Below are positions 33,402 to 41,031 of a stretch of DNA of 44,313 nt, piece after piece. The DNA is taken from the NCBI GenBank assembly GCA_902797185.1, contig CADBRV010000012.1:1-44313 (forward strand). Direction: 5' to 3'. Under the pieces are notes generated by a model. That model made no database searches. It was not told the DNA's origin and saw only the letters and a list, made by a program, of their open reading frames with translations. Origin of the DNA: an uncultured Lachnospiraceae bacterium (GTDB lineage: Bacteria > Bacillota > Clostridia > Lachnospirales > Lachnospiraceae). The position numbers and the translations under genes are program-made. Within the stretch, counting starts at the first letter, position 1. Every line of letters starts with the position of its first letter.

Positions 33402-34986
33402 GCTCCTTTGCCTGTTTCTGGCAGCCCTGCTGGCAGTGGGATTTATCCAGCAGCTGCCTTCGGGAAAAGGCGGCAGCACGGTAACGGCCAAGGCCGAGGC
33501 GAAAGAGAGCGGGGATACATTTACCGTAGGGTTTGACGCGTCCTTCCCGCCTTACGGGTACCAGGATGAAAACGGGGAATATGTAGGTTTCGACCTGGAC
33601 CTGGCACAGGAAGTCTGTGACCGCAACGGCTGGAAGCTGGTCAAGCAGCCTATCGACTGGGATTCCAAGGATATGGAATTAAACAGCGGCAACATCGACT
33701 GTATCTGGAACGGGTTCACGATGAACGGCAGGGAAAATGACTACACCTGGTCCACCCCTTACGTGGACAATTCCCAGGTGGTGGTAGTGCCGGAGGATTC
33801 CGACATCCAGTCCCTTTCCGACCTGGAGGGGAAAATCGTCATCGTGCAGAACGATTCTTCCGCCCTTGCCGCATTCACCGGGGATGACGCCACAGAGGAA
33901 AACAAAGAGCTGGCGGATTCCTTTAAAGACCTGCAGCAGGTAGCGGATTATAACACCGCTTTCATGAACATGGATTCCGGCATGGCGGAAGCGGTCTGCA
34001 TGGATATCGGCGTGGCACAGTACCAGCTCGCCCAGCGCCAGGGAAAATACCGGATGCTGGACGAGCAGGTGTCCTCTGAGCAGTATGGCATCGGCTTTAA
34101 AAAAGGGAACTACGAACTCAGGGACCAGGTGCAGAAGACCTTGAATGAAATGGAAGAGGACGGAACCTTTGACCAGATCGCGGAAAAATGGGGCCTGACG
34201 GACAGCGTCTGCCTGGCGGATACCATGACCATGGACTTTGCGGATGAGAAAGCGGCTTCTTCCGCCGACGCTTCTTCAGACAGCACCGCATCCGGTGCCG
34301 CCATAGCAGCTAAGGGGAATTCCGGAAGCTTCGGGCAGAGGTGCTTGAGCATCTGCGGCCAGCTGGGGAAGGGGCTTTTGGCAACCCTTGCCATTTTCTT
34401 CCTGACCCTTTTGTTTTCCCTGCCATTGGGGCTTTTGGTTACCTTTGTCAGAAGGAGCAGGTTCAAAGTCCTGCAGTGGATCGCGCGGATCTTTATCTCG
34501 ATCCTTCGAGGCACGCCGCTGATGCTGCAGCTTCTGGTCGTATTTTACGGGCCGGCGATTCTCTTTGGAGCCACCCTTTCTTATAAATGGCGGTTCATCG
34601 CCGTCATCATCGGTTTCTCGATCAACTATGCCGCATACTTTGCAGAAATCTTCCGTTCCGGCATCGACAATGTGCCGGCAGGCCAGACGGAGGCAGCCCA
34701 GGTGCTGGGCCTTTCCAGAGGGCAGACCTTCCGCCATATTATTTTCCCGCAGATGGTAAAGCGTGTCATGCCGCCGGTGACGAACGAAGTCATCACGCTG
34801 GTAAAGGATACGTCTCTGGCATATGCCATCGCCTATACGGAAATGTTCACCATCGCCCAGAGGATCGTGGCAAGGGATGCCAATCTGATGCCGCTTTTCG
34901 TAGCAGGCCTGTTTTACTATATTTTCAACGCGCTGGTGGCAGCAGTCATGGCACGGCTGGAAAAGAAGCTTTCTTATTTTGAATAA
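33373..34986 (+). CDS. Amino-acid ABC transporter, fused binding protein and permease
   Basis: A 537-aa fusion. Residues ~10-28 are a hydrophobic signal/anchor segment without lipobox. Residues ~50-285 are an SBP_bac_3 domain (FTVGFDASFPPYGYQDENGEYVGFDLDLA in two parts, IDCIWNGFTMNGR, YGIGFKKGNYELRDQVQKTL). Residues ~325-535 are a HisM/GlnP-type permease with TRGTPLMLQLLVVFYGPAILF written here as ILRGTPLMLQLLV and the EAA-like loop QTEAAQVLGLSRGQTFRHIIFPQ. The substrate is probably a polar amino acid. The ATG at 33373 follows GAGGAGGAGAAGC and lies inside the end of the GTPase-nuclease gene, overlapping it by 29 nt. The ATPase gene follows after 15 nt. Confidence 0.9.
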   Translation: MGNKRKKANRLLCLFLAALLAVGFIQQLPSGKGGSTVTAKAEAKESGDTFTVGFDASFPPYGYQDENGEYVGFDLDLAQEVCDRNGWKLVKQPIDWDSKDMELNSGNIDCIWNGFTMNGRENDYTWSTPYVDNSQVVVVPEDSDIQSLSDLEGKIVIVQNDSSALAAFTGDDATEENKELADSFKDLQQVADYNTAFMNMDSGMAEAVCMDIGVAQYQLAQRQGKYRMLDEQVSSEQYGIGFKKGNYELRDQVQKTLNEMEEDGTFDQIAEKWGLTDSVCLADTMTMDFADEKAASSADASSDSTASGAAIAAKGNSGSFGQRCLSICGQLGKGLLATLAIFFLTLLFSLPLGLLVTFVRRSRFKVLQWIARIFISILRGTPLMLQLLVVFYGPAILFGATLSYKWRFIAVIIGFSINYAAYFAEIFRSGIDNVPAGQTEAAQVLGLSRGQTFRHIIFPQMVKRVMPPVTNEVITLVKDTSLAYAIAYTEMFTIAQRIVARDANLMPLFVAGLFYYIFNALVAAVMARLEKKLSYFE

Positions 34987-35001
34987 GCGGGAGGTGGGAA
35001 A

Positions 35002-35766
35002 ATGTCAGATATGTTATTTAAAGCAAGCCATTTGAAAAAATCCTTCGGTGAAACCGAGGTGCTTAAGGATATTACCGTGGAGGTAGCCCAGGGAGAAGTA
35101 GTCTCCATCCTGGGACCCTCCGGTTCAGGCAAATCGACTTTCCTGCGCTGTGCCACCCTGCTGGAAACCATGGACGGCGGCAGCCTGGAATATGAAGGAA
35201 AATATGCCGTCAGGGACGAAGGGGGAAAGGCGGTTTATGCTTCCGGCGACGAGCTTCGGAAGATCCGCCAGTCCTTCGGGCTGGTGTTCCAGAACTTCAA
35301 CCTCTTCCCCCACTATACGGCGCTGAAAAACATCATGCTTTCCCCGGTGCTGACCCAGAAGAGGAATGAGGAGGAAGTCCGGAAAGAAGCCATGGTCCTC
35401 CTGGAAAAGGTGGGGCTCTCCGATAAGGCAGATGCTTATCCGGGACAGCTCTCCGGCGGCCAGAAGCAGAGGGTGGCGATCGCCCGTGCCCTGGCCATGA
35501 ACCCGAAAATCATCTTTTTCGACGAGCCTACTTCCGCCCTGGACCCGGAGCTTACCGCCGGGATTCTTCGGGTGCTTAAGGACCTGGCAAAAGAAAAGAT
35601 GACCATGGTCATCGTAACCCATGAGATCCAGTTTGCCCATGACATCTCCGACCGGGTCGTCTTCATGGCAGACGGTAACATTATCGAGCAGGGCAGGCCA
35701 CAGGATGTCATCGACCATCCGGCCAACCAGCGGACCAGGGACTTCCTGAACCTGCTTACGGAATAA
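35002..35766 (+). CDS. Amino-acid ABC transporter ATPase (GlnQ/HisP-like)
   Basis: A 254-aa ATPase energising the fused binding protein/permease upstream. Walker A GPSGSGKST, the polar-amino-acid family block VFQNFNLFPHYTALKNIM, signature LSGGQKQRVAIARALAMNPK, Walker B IIFFDEPTSALDPEL and switch histidine VIVTHEIQFAHDISDRV are all intact. CGGGAGGTGGGAAA precedes the ATG. The 15-nt spacing implies one operon with the preceding gene. After its stop the DNA enters an orphan hairpin/type A array rather than a plain terminator; the perfect hairpin at 35800-35843 may end transcription, though no T-run follows. Confidence 0.93.
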   Translation: MSDMLFKASHLKKSFGETEVLKDITVEVAQGEVVSILGPSGSGKSTFLRCATLLETMDGGSLEYEGKYAVRDEGGKAVYASGDELRKIRQSFGLVFQNFNLFPHYTALKNIMLSPVLTQKRNEEEVRKEAMVLLEKVGLSDKADAYPGQLSGGQKQRVAIARALAMNPKIIFFDEPTSALDPELTAGILRVLKDLAKEKMTMVIVTHEIQFAHDISDRVVFMADGNIIEQGRPQDVIDHPANQRTRDFLNLLTE

Positions 35767-35799
35767 AAGATATTGCGATCAGACAGATGCGCATCCCCG

Positions 35800-35843
35800 A
35801 TCGTCCTATGTCACCGCCTTGCCAGGCGGTGACATAGGACGAT
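35800..35843 (+). repeat. Perfect 20-bp hairpin beside an orphan type A element
   Basis: Arms 35800-35819 and 35824-35843 are exact reverse complements around TGCC. Compared with 30190-30233 the top CACCGCCT/AGGCGGTG is kept while several lower pairs differ on both arms. Confidence 0.82.
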
Positions 35844-35852
35844 GCGGCTGCC

Positions 35853-35898
35853 GCATCGTAAGGGATCCACCCGCTGGCGCGGGTCTCTTCTTACGATA
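35853..35898 (+). repeat. Orphan type A element
   Basis: GCATCGTAAGGGATCC, hairpin CCCGCTGGCGCGGG, TCTCTTCTTACGATA. It is well preserved, but the next recognised start codon is over 500 nt away. Confidence 0.75.
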
Positions 35899-36042
35899 TA
35901 AAATGATAGGAAAGCCTGCTGTACTTCCGGCGGCCCCCTTCCGCAGGGCGAAAGCCTGCTTGGTGGAAGGGGTGCCGGCTAAAGTGCGGCAGTTTTTTTT
36001 GGCTGGGAAAATGTTTCCCGAGATACGGAATTTTTTATTGGA

Positions 36043-36072
36043 AAAAGCTGCCCTGGGTTCAGCAGCCTTTTT
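36043..36072. terminator. Terminator-like hairpin
   Basis: AAAAAGCTGC / GCAGCCTTTTT arms with a loop of about 8 nt and T-run. It would end any transcript running from the orphan element. Confidence 0.55.
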
Positions 36073-36302
36073 GCACCCGGATAATGCACGGCAGGGGGTA
36101 CATGCAGGAGGTGCAGATGCCGGGATCCCATAACAAGCAGGTGCGGCTGTACGGAGCCACTGGGAAAATAGGGCACCGCGGCGTATTTTCCACGGATTTT
36201 ACAGGAATATGCCATTATGGCATGTATATCTATAAAACCTACTATTTCTGTATAATTCCTATAAAAATTCGTCAAAATTGACTGAAAGTACGATAGAAAA
36301 TG

Positions 36303-36318
36303 TGAATCAGATGATTCA
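36303..36318. promoter_or_regulatory. Palindrome upstream of the MFS promoter
   Basis: TGAATCA-GA-TGATTCA, perfect 7-bp arms, about 30 nt upstream of the -35 box. A possible operator. Confidence 0.4.
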
Positions 36319-36346
36319 ATATTGTCAATTGTGCATAATATACATG

Positions 36347-36375
36347 TTGAATAATTAGATAAATTGTGCAATAAT
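36347..36375 (+). promoter_or_regulatory. Promoter of the MFS gene
   Basis: TTGAAT, 17-nt spacer, AATAAT. ATTGTGCA occurs upstream (36328-36335) and again inside the spacer (36363-36370). Confidence 0.6.
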
Positions 36376-36420
36376 GTACCCAGCAAACTTAATGTAAATG
36401 TCTAGTTAGGAGGAAGAGGT

Positions 36421-37839
36421 ATGTTTAGAAACAAAAAGTTCGGGAGATATGTCATTGTCTTCTGTATCCTCGGAATCGTATACAACTTTATGTATTCCGG
36501 GCTCCAGAACGACCAGATCAATATCATCAACGGCTTCAGTGCATGGAATACCACCGCTACGACAGCACCGCTTACCGTGGGCAACCTGGTCTGCATCATT
36601 TTGTCTTTCGTATATGGCAGTATGTTCGTAAAGTTCGGTGTTAAAAAGACACTGGTACCGTGCATTATCCTTTCAGCCATCGGCTGCTGCGGCATTGCTG
36701 CTGCTAACGGGCTTGCAACTTTGAGCGGTGTTACCGTTGGTTCCCAGGCAGCCACCAGCGCAGCCGTTGTCGGCAGCTATTGGCTGTATGCCGTTTCCCT
36801 GTTTATCGTAAGATGTACTTGTATGTGCTTCCAGCTGTCCGGCTTCATGTTCGCGTCCAACTGGTTCATCCGTTACAGGGGCCGTATCCTTGGTATCATC
36901 ACCCTGGGTTCCCCGCTGTTCTCTGTCATCGGTACATCCGTTATGACGACCGTTATTTCTACAAAACTGGGCGGCGACTATCGTCCGTTCTATATTGGCA
37001 TCGCTGTAGTGCTGGCACTGATCGCATTACTGACCGCAACCATGATGAAAGATACACCGGAAGATGCAGGGCTGTATCCGGATGGCGAAGACCACCCGCC
37101 TATTTCCGAGCAGCAGGCTGGCGAGCAGGAAGTCGCTACTGTCGGCGAGGTATTGAAGAGCTCCAAGACCTGGGTCATGATCATCAACTTCGGCTGCTTC
37201 AACTTCATCATCAACAGCTGCATGTCCGCCATGGTTGTATGGTTCAGCTATCTGGCAGCCACCAACGCTGACGCTGTTGCAGCAGGCGTTATGGGCGGAA
37301 TGTTCCAGGGCATGGGCGGCCTGTCTGGTGCCGGCGCCATGGTCCTGTTCGTAGGCCAGGCAGCAAAATGGCTGTCTGTAGGCGCTATTTTAGGTATCCC
37401 GATGAGCATCCTCTTCGGCGTTATCGATGATAAGCTGGGTACCCCGATTGCCTGCGTACTGTTAGGCCTTACCGAGTTCCTTCCGATCATCGGCCTTGCT
37501 TCCCAGGCATCCGCAGTTGCAAAGACCGGATCCTGCAACGTGCCGCTCCTTATCCTTTGGGGCTTCGGCGTTGCCTGCATGACCGGCGGTGTTCCGACCA
37601 TGAACCCGGCATCTGTTGCATTCGCATTCGGACGTAGGGAATATGCTACCGCAAGCCGTGTCGTTCTTTCCATCCAGCTGGTTCCGATGGCATTCTCAGC
37701 AATGATTATGTCCAACTTGATTTCCAGCGGACATGGAATGCAGGCATGGATCATGTGTGCAGTAGTTGTTTGTATCGGCCTTCTGTTCTGCATCCCGATG
37801 TTCAAATGGGGCGATGCAAACGCAGCCGATCGTGGATGA
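36421..37839 (+). CDS. Major facilitator superfamily transporter, OFA-like
   Basis: A 472-aa membrane protein with about twelve hydrophobic segments. The first-half MFS loop reads YGSMFVKFGVKKTLVP, and RYRGRILGIITLGSPL follows helix 4. The layout resembles the oxalate/formate antiporter (OFA) group, which carries small carboxylates; the substrate here is not determined. A soluble loop (residues ~200-240, DTPEDAGLYPDGEDHPP) separates the halves. AGGAGGAAGAGGT precedes the ATG. GTT/GCT/GGC-rich codons and its own promoter suggest high expression. It is monocistronic and ends at a terminator. Confidence 0.83.
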   Translation: MFRNKKFGRYVIVFCILGIVYNFMYSGLQNDQINIINGFSAWNTTATTAPLTVGNLVCIILSFVYGSMFVKFGVKKTLVPCIILSAIGCCGIAAANGLATLSGVTVGSQAATSAAVVGSYWLYAVSLFIVRCTCMCFQLSGFMFASNWFIRYRGRILGIITLGSPLFSVIGTSVMTTVISTKLGGDYRPFYIGIAVVLALIALLTATMMKDTPEDAGLYPDGEDHPPISEQQAGEQEVATVGEVLKSSKTWVMIINFGCFNFIINSCMSAMVVWFSYLAATNADAVAAGVMGGMFQGMGGLSGAGAMVLFVGQAAKWLSVGAILGIPMSILFGVIDDKLGTPIACVLLGLTEFLPIIGLASQASAVAKTGSCNVPLLILWGFGVACMTGGVPTMNPASVAFAFGRREYATASRVVLSIQLVPMAFSAMIMSNLISSGHGMQAWIMCAVVVCIGLLFCIPMFKWGDANAADRG

Positions 37840-37885
37840 TTATCTCTAGATAAGAAAAGTTTACATTAAGTAGCGTTTGGGGTTT

Positions 37886-37921
37886 GAGGGCCTCCGGTGT
37901 ATTGCCGGGGGTCCTCTTTTT
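37886..37921 (+). terminator. Terminator of the MFS gene
   Basis: GAGGGCCTCCGG / CCGGGGGTCCTC stem (with two non-Watson-Crick positions), then TTTTTT. Confidence 0.75.
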
Positions 37922-37948
37922 AAATCCTGTTTATCAACTTCATGTAGA

Positions 37949-38012
37949 TCAAGCGGAAAGGGGGCTTGGGATAAGCGATTGCTAGCTTGTCCCAAGCCCC
38001 CTTTCCGCTTGA
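37949..38012. repeat. Perfect 23-bp inverted repeat
   Basis: Arms 37949-37971 and 37990-38012 are exact reverse complements, with an 18-nt spacer that itself contains AAGC...GCTT. There is no T-run. Confidence 0.8.
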
Positions 38013-38094
38013 ATAAATGGCAAAGCATGCGGGTTAGGACGCATGCCGGGTTTGCGCAGGGAACGGCTCTGCTTTTGATAACGCCATTTTTACA

Positions 38095-38129
38095 ACAAAA
38101 ACCCGGAAATGGCATGGACCATTTCCGGG
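38095..38129 (-). terminator. Terminator of the tRNA pair
   Basis: On the minus strand, CCCGGAAATGG / CCATTTCCGGG (11 bp) followed by TTTTTGTTGT. Confidence 0.8.
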
Positions 38130-38139
38130 CATAAAAAAG

Positions 38140-38210
38140 AGCAGGCGACGGGAATCGGACCCGCATATCCAGCTTGGGAAGCTGGTATTCTACCACTGAA
38201 CTACGCCTGC
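38140..38210 (-). tRNA. tRNA-Gly (anticodon CCC)
   Basis: Cloverleaf on the minus strand: acceptor GCAGGCG/CGCCTGC, D-arm GTTC...GAAT, anticodon stem CCAGC/GCTGG with loop TTCCCAA, T-arm GCGGG-TCCGATT-CCCGT, discriminator T. CCA is not encoded. Confidence 0.92.
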
Positions 38211-38226
38211 ATTTTTATAAAATAAA

Positions 38227-38299
38227 TGCGCCATCAGGGGCTCGAACCCTGGACACCCTGATTAAGAGTCAGGTGCTCTGCCAGCTGAGCTAATGGCGC
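38227..38299 (-). tRNA. tRNA-Lys (anticodon CTT)
   Basis: Cloverleaf on the minus strand: acceptor GCGCCAT/ATGGCGC, D-arm GCTC...GAGC, anticodon stem CCTGA/TCAGG with loop CTCTTAA, T-arm CAGGG-TTCGAGC-CCTG, discriminator A. Transcribed ahead of tRNA-Gly with a 16-nt gap. Confidence 0.93.
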
Positions 38300-38620
38300 A
38301 TATCGCAATGCAAGAGTTATTATATCCCAGGGTCCTTACATTTGCAAGTGCTTTTTACATGATTTTTTCCTTTTTTTTCAAAAAAATAGAAATATATATG
38401 CAAAGGTGTTATAGGATGGGCTTTTGAAGCATACGAAGGGATTCTGCAACGCACAGGGGGAACGAGATAGCTTCGCCTATGTCCTTGGCGTATCGGGCAA
38501 TCGCTTCCGTAACACCTTGGAAATGAGGCAGCCGTGAGGAACCCATTCTTTACAGGGAATCCTTTTTCATTTATAATAGATTGACTAATAGCCACGGTTC
38601 GTGGCGGAAGGGAGGACCGC
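38300..38620. other. Divergent intergenic region tRNA/mecA
   Basis: About 320 nt. Only the mecA promoter at its right end is recognised. Confidence 0.55.
38549..38577 (+). promoter_or_regulatory. Promoter of mecA
   Basis: TTTACA, 17-nt spacer, TATAAT, about 43 nt upstream of the ATG. Confidence 0.75.
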
Positions 38621-39358
38621 ATGAAGATCGAAAAGATTAACGAGAACCAGATTCGATGCACATTGACAAAAGAGGACTTGGAAGAACGTGGAATCAAGCT
38701 CAGCGAGCTTGCCTATGGTTCAACCAAGGCAAAAGATCTGTTCCGGGACATGATGGGTATCGCCTCCCAGGATTTCGGCTTTGAAGCGGAGGATATGCCG
38801 CTTCGGATTGAAGCCGTTCCTGTTAACGCAGAACGAATTATCCTGATTATCACAAAAGTGGACAATCCGGATGAACTGGATACACGCTTTTCAAGATTTA
38901 CCGCCCAGGATGGCGAATCCGCCCAGGAGGGCAAAGGAAATGGCGCCAGCGCGGAATCTGCTTCGGACATTTTAAACCTGTTTTCTGCCGCAAAAGAAAA
39001 GCTGCAGAACAGGGAAAAGCCTGACCGCCAGAGGACAGCTGCCAAAGCGGCTGTAGCTTTGGCAGAAGTGACGAGGCTTTATATGTTCCCGAACCTTTCG
39101 GCTGTTGCCAGGGCTGCGGAAGTGGTAGATGGTTTTTACCATGGAGAAAATACCCTTTATAAGGATGAAAGGGATGGCAACTATTATTTGTTCCTGAAGA
39201 AGTCGGCCCATACACCCCAGGAATTTAACAAGCTCTGCAACGTATTTTCAGAATACGCAGTTCAGAAATTCTGCTCTGCATCAACGGAGGCATATTATGC
39301 CGAACATTTTAAATGCATTGTAGAAAAGAACGCCCTGCAGACGCTTTCTTCCCTGTAA
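38621..39358 (+). CDS. mecA: Adaptor protein MecA
   Basis: A 245-aa adaptor for the ClpC AAA+ unfoldase, which targets substrates for ClpCP degradation. The N-terminal domain MKIEKINENQIRCTLTKEDLEERGIKLSEL is characteristic (substrate binding), followed by a variable acidic linker (residues ~85-115) and the C-terminal ClpC-binding domain (LYKDERDGNYYLFLKK, NKLCNVFSEYA). In Bacillus it targets ComK and others; targets in this organism are unknown. AAGGGAGGACCGC precedes the ATG. Confidence 0.9.
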   Translation: MKIEKINENQIRCTLTKEDLEERGIKLSELAYGSTKAKDLFRDMMGIASQDFGFEAEDMPLRIEAVPVNAERIILIITKVDNPDELDTRFSRFTAQDGESAQEGKGNGASAESASDILNLFSAAKEKLQNREKPDRQRTAAKAAVALAEVTRLYMFPNLSAVARAAEVVDGFYHGENTLYKDERDGNYYLFLKKSAHTPQEFNKLCNVFSEYAVQKFCSASTEAYYAEHFKCIVEKNALQTLSSL

Positions 39359-39399
39359 GGGGACAGGCTTAAGGACAGGCTTTAGGGATGTATGAAAAC

Positions 39400-39468
39400 G
39401 CTGCTGCAGTGAAAGCCCCTCCAGTTACCGGAGTTTCAGTAAAAGGGGCTTCCCACAGCAGCTTTTTT
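39400..39468 (+). terminator. Two-part hairpin terminator of mecA
   Basis: Outer stem GCTGCTG/CAGCAGC and inner stem AAGCCCCT/AGGGGCTT, then TTTTTT. Confidence 0.75.
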
Positions 39469-39629
39469 ATGCCTGGAGCGGTGTGCGGGCTGGCGATATT
39501 TCCCTTTGGACCGGCACTGCCTGCCCAAAGGCGCATTCAGGCAGTAGCGAGACAGATATTTTCGGGCCGTAACAAGATAGATATTGGGTTAAACCTGCCG
39601 TTTGCAAAATGGCATGGGATAGGAAAGGT

Positions 39630-40631
39630 ATGGGAAAAAGAAAAAGAAAATACCGGGCCAAGGCGGCGTTTGCCCTGCCCGTTGCATTATCCGCCATCAT
39701 GCTGTGCTTTTTGTTCCCGCAATCGGTATTTGCGCAGAATGAAAGAAAAATCATTTTTGTAGGTGACTCCAGGACGGTGCATATGTATGAGACCATAGGC
39801 GGCGTGAGCACCAGCGGGGAAGTGTCGCAGTTAAGCAGCGGTGATGAGGATTCACGGGCTGGCATAGGAGAAAAGTGCTGGGAGGCAAAGATTGGCACCG
39901 GCTATGACTGGATGGTTTCCACAGCGGTTCCAAGGATCGAGGATTACCTGGATGAAAATACGGACGTGGTCTTCCTGATGGGGGTAAATGACTGCAAGGT
40001 AGAAGGCCAGGCAGAAAAATATGCTTCCTATATAGGGGAAAAAGCCCAGGAATGGGAGGAAAAAGGAGTGAATACGGCATATGTTTCCGTAAACCCGGTG
40101 GGCAGCCCCCAGTCCCCTTATTATCAAGGCACCTATATGCTGGATAACCAGGAAATCAAGGAGTTTAACCGGCGGATGCAGGACCTTCTGCCGGATGATG
40201 TGCTTTATATCGATACTTATGATACGGTTTCCGGAGATTATGAAACGATAGACGGCCTTCATTATGATGCGGGGACGTATTGGAAAATCTACCGGAAGAT
40301 CTGCTTGGATTTGGAAGAAAAGACAGAGGAATATTCCTTCCCGGAGGGAGGAGCCGTTTCTTATTTGATCCAGTATGCTTTAGATGGCGGCACCCTGTCC
40401 GGGGAACGTACTTCTTATACGGTAGAAACCGGTTCCTTCCAGCTGGGGACGCCGAAGAAAGCGGGATATCGTTTTGGAGGCTGGAGCATGGATGAGGATA
40501 CCCTGGAATGCTTGGGCATGCCAGGCATAGGAGGGGCGGCCCGGCAGGTTTATTACACCCCTCAGAAGGTGGAAGTGCCTTCCGGCGTACACGGCGACCT
40601 GGAATTCGATGCGCTTTGGGAAAAGAAATGA
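39630..40631 (+). CDS. Secreted SGNH-hydrolase-like protein with C-terminal InlB-type repeat
   Basis: A 333-aa exported protein. A basic start (MGKRKRKYRAK) and a hydrophobic segment end in a likely AFA-type signal peptidase site (SVFAQ). The SGNH blocks are visible: FVGDSRTVHM (block I with the nucleophile Ser), FLMGVNDC (block III) and DGLHYDA (block V with Asp/His). Such enzymes deacylate polysaccharides or lipids; the substrate is unknown. Residues ~245-330 form a repeat like the Listeria-Bacteroides (Flg_new/InlB B) module: YALDGGTLSGERTSYTVE, PKKAGYRFGGWS, VYYTP. The ATG at 39630 follows AGGAAAGG; the ATG at 39609 has no such site. Confidence 0.75.
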   Translation: MGKRKRKYRAKAAFALPVALSAIMLCFLFPQSVFAQNERKIIFVGDSRTVHMYETIGGVSTSGEVSQLSSGDEDSRAGIGEKCWEAKIGTGYDWMVSTAVPRIEDYLDENTDVVFLMGVNDCKVEGQAEKYASYIGEKAQEWEEKGVNTAYVSVNPVGSPQSPYYQGTYMLDNQEIKEFNRRMQDLLPDDVLYIDTYDTVSGDYETIDGLHYDAGTYWKIYRKICLDLEEKTEEYSFPEGGAVSYLIQYALDGGTLSGERTSYTVETGSFQLGTPKKAGYRFGGWSMDEDTLECLGMPGIGGAARQVYYTPQKVEVPSGVHGDLEFDALWEKK

Positions 40632-40774
40632 GGCTCTTAGAGAAAAACATTACGCCGAGAAAAAACGAGGCTCTAAGGGAAGTAAGACATGTGGGAAAAA
40701 TCTATTACCTAGGGAAAGGAATCCTGCATTTTGGGAAAAGGATAAAACATCTGGGAAAAAACAGGCACTTTTAA
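40628..40774 (+). CDS. Possible 48-aa basic peptide coupled to the SGNH gene
   Basis: ATG at 40628 overlaps the previous stop (ATGA). The frame encodes a Lys/Arg/His-rich peptide with a recurring aromatic/aliphatic-Gly-Lys pattern (HVGK, YLGK, HFGK, HLGK), mirrored in the DNA by repeated TGGGAAAA units. GGGAAAAGAA lies upstream. I do not recognise it; it may be chance. Confidence 0.3.
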   Translation: MRLLEKNITPRKNEALREVRHVGKIYYLGKGILHFGKRIKHLGKNRHF

Positions 40775-40861
40775 AGGACCTATAAGCGGATTGGGAAAGA
40801 AGAAAATTTATCATGGAAAGGATTTGGAGCCTGGAAAGGGCTCCAAAAATTTTTAAAAAAA

Positions 40862-40888
40862 TTAGCACTCAACTATTGACAGTGCTAA
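40862..40888. promoter_or_regulatory. CIRCE operator (HrcA binding site)
   Basis: TTAGCACTC-N9-CAGTGCTAA, one mismatch from the consensus TTAGCACTC-N9-GAGTGCTAA. It overlaps the -35 box of the hsp20 promoter, so HrcA binding should block transcription. Confidence 0.92.
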
Positions 40889-40904
40889 CAGCAAGTGTTA
40901 TATT
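40876..40904 (+). promoter_or_regulatory. Promoter of hsp20
   Basis: TTGACA (40876-40881), 17-nt spacer, TATATT (40899-40904), embedded in CIRCE. Confidence 0.85.
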
Positions 40905-41031
40905 ACGTATAGAACAAAGGGAGGGGACAGAAAGAAAAGGATGGTTCCCCAAAATCCTTAAGTTTGAAAAAGCAAATTATCCAGCCTGCATCCGGAAGAC
41001 CCGGAGGGCGGCATTAAAGGAGGTATATATT

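Larger units (their letters stand above)
35767..36420. other. Intergenic region with orphan element array and MFS promoter
   Basis: About 650 nt. It contains a perfect 20-bp hairpin and an adjacent type A element with no gene after it, an AAAAAGCTGC/GCAGCCTTTTT terminator-like hairpin (36043-36072), an AT-rich stretch with the TGAATCA palindrome, and the MFS promoter. The open frame 35819-36133 has no ribosome binding site and no family features. Confidence 0.6.
37840..38139. other. Intergenic region with three hairpins
   Basis: 300 nt holding the MFS terminator, a perfect 23-bp inverted repeat (37949-38012) and the tRNA terminator. No gene is seen. Confidence 0.7.

Noticed and set aside
35819-36133. 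104-codon frame downstream of the orphan type A element
   Set aside because: It begins inside the structured array, lacks a ribosome binding site and runs through a terminator-like hairpin. An internal ATG at 35904 is no better supported.
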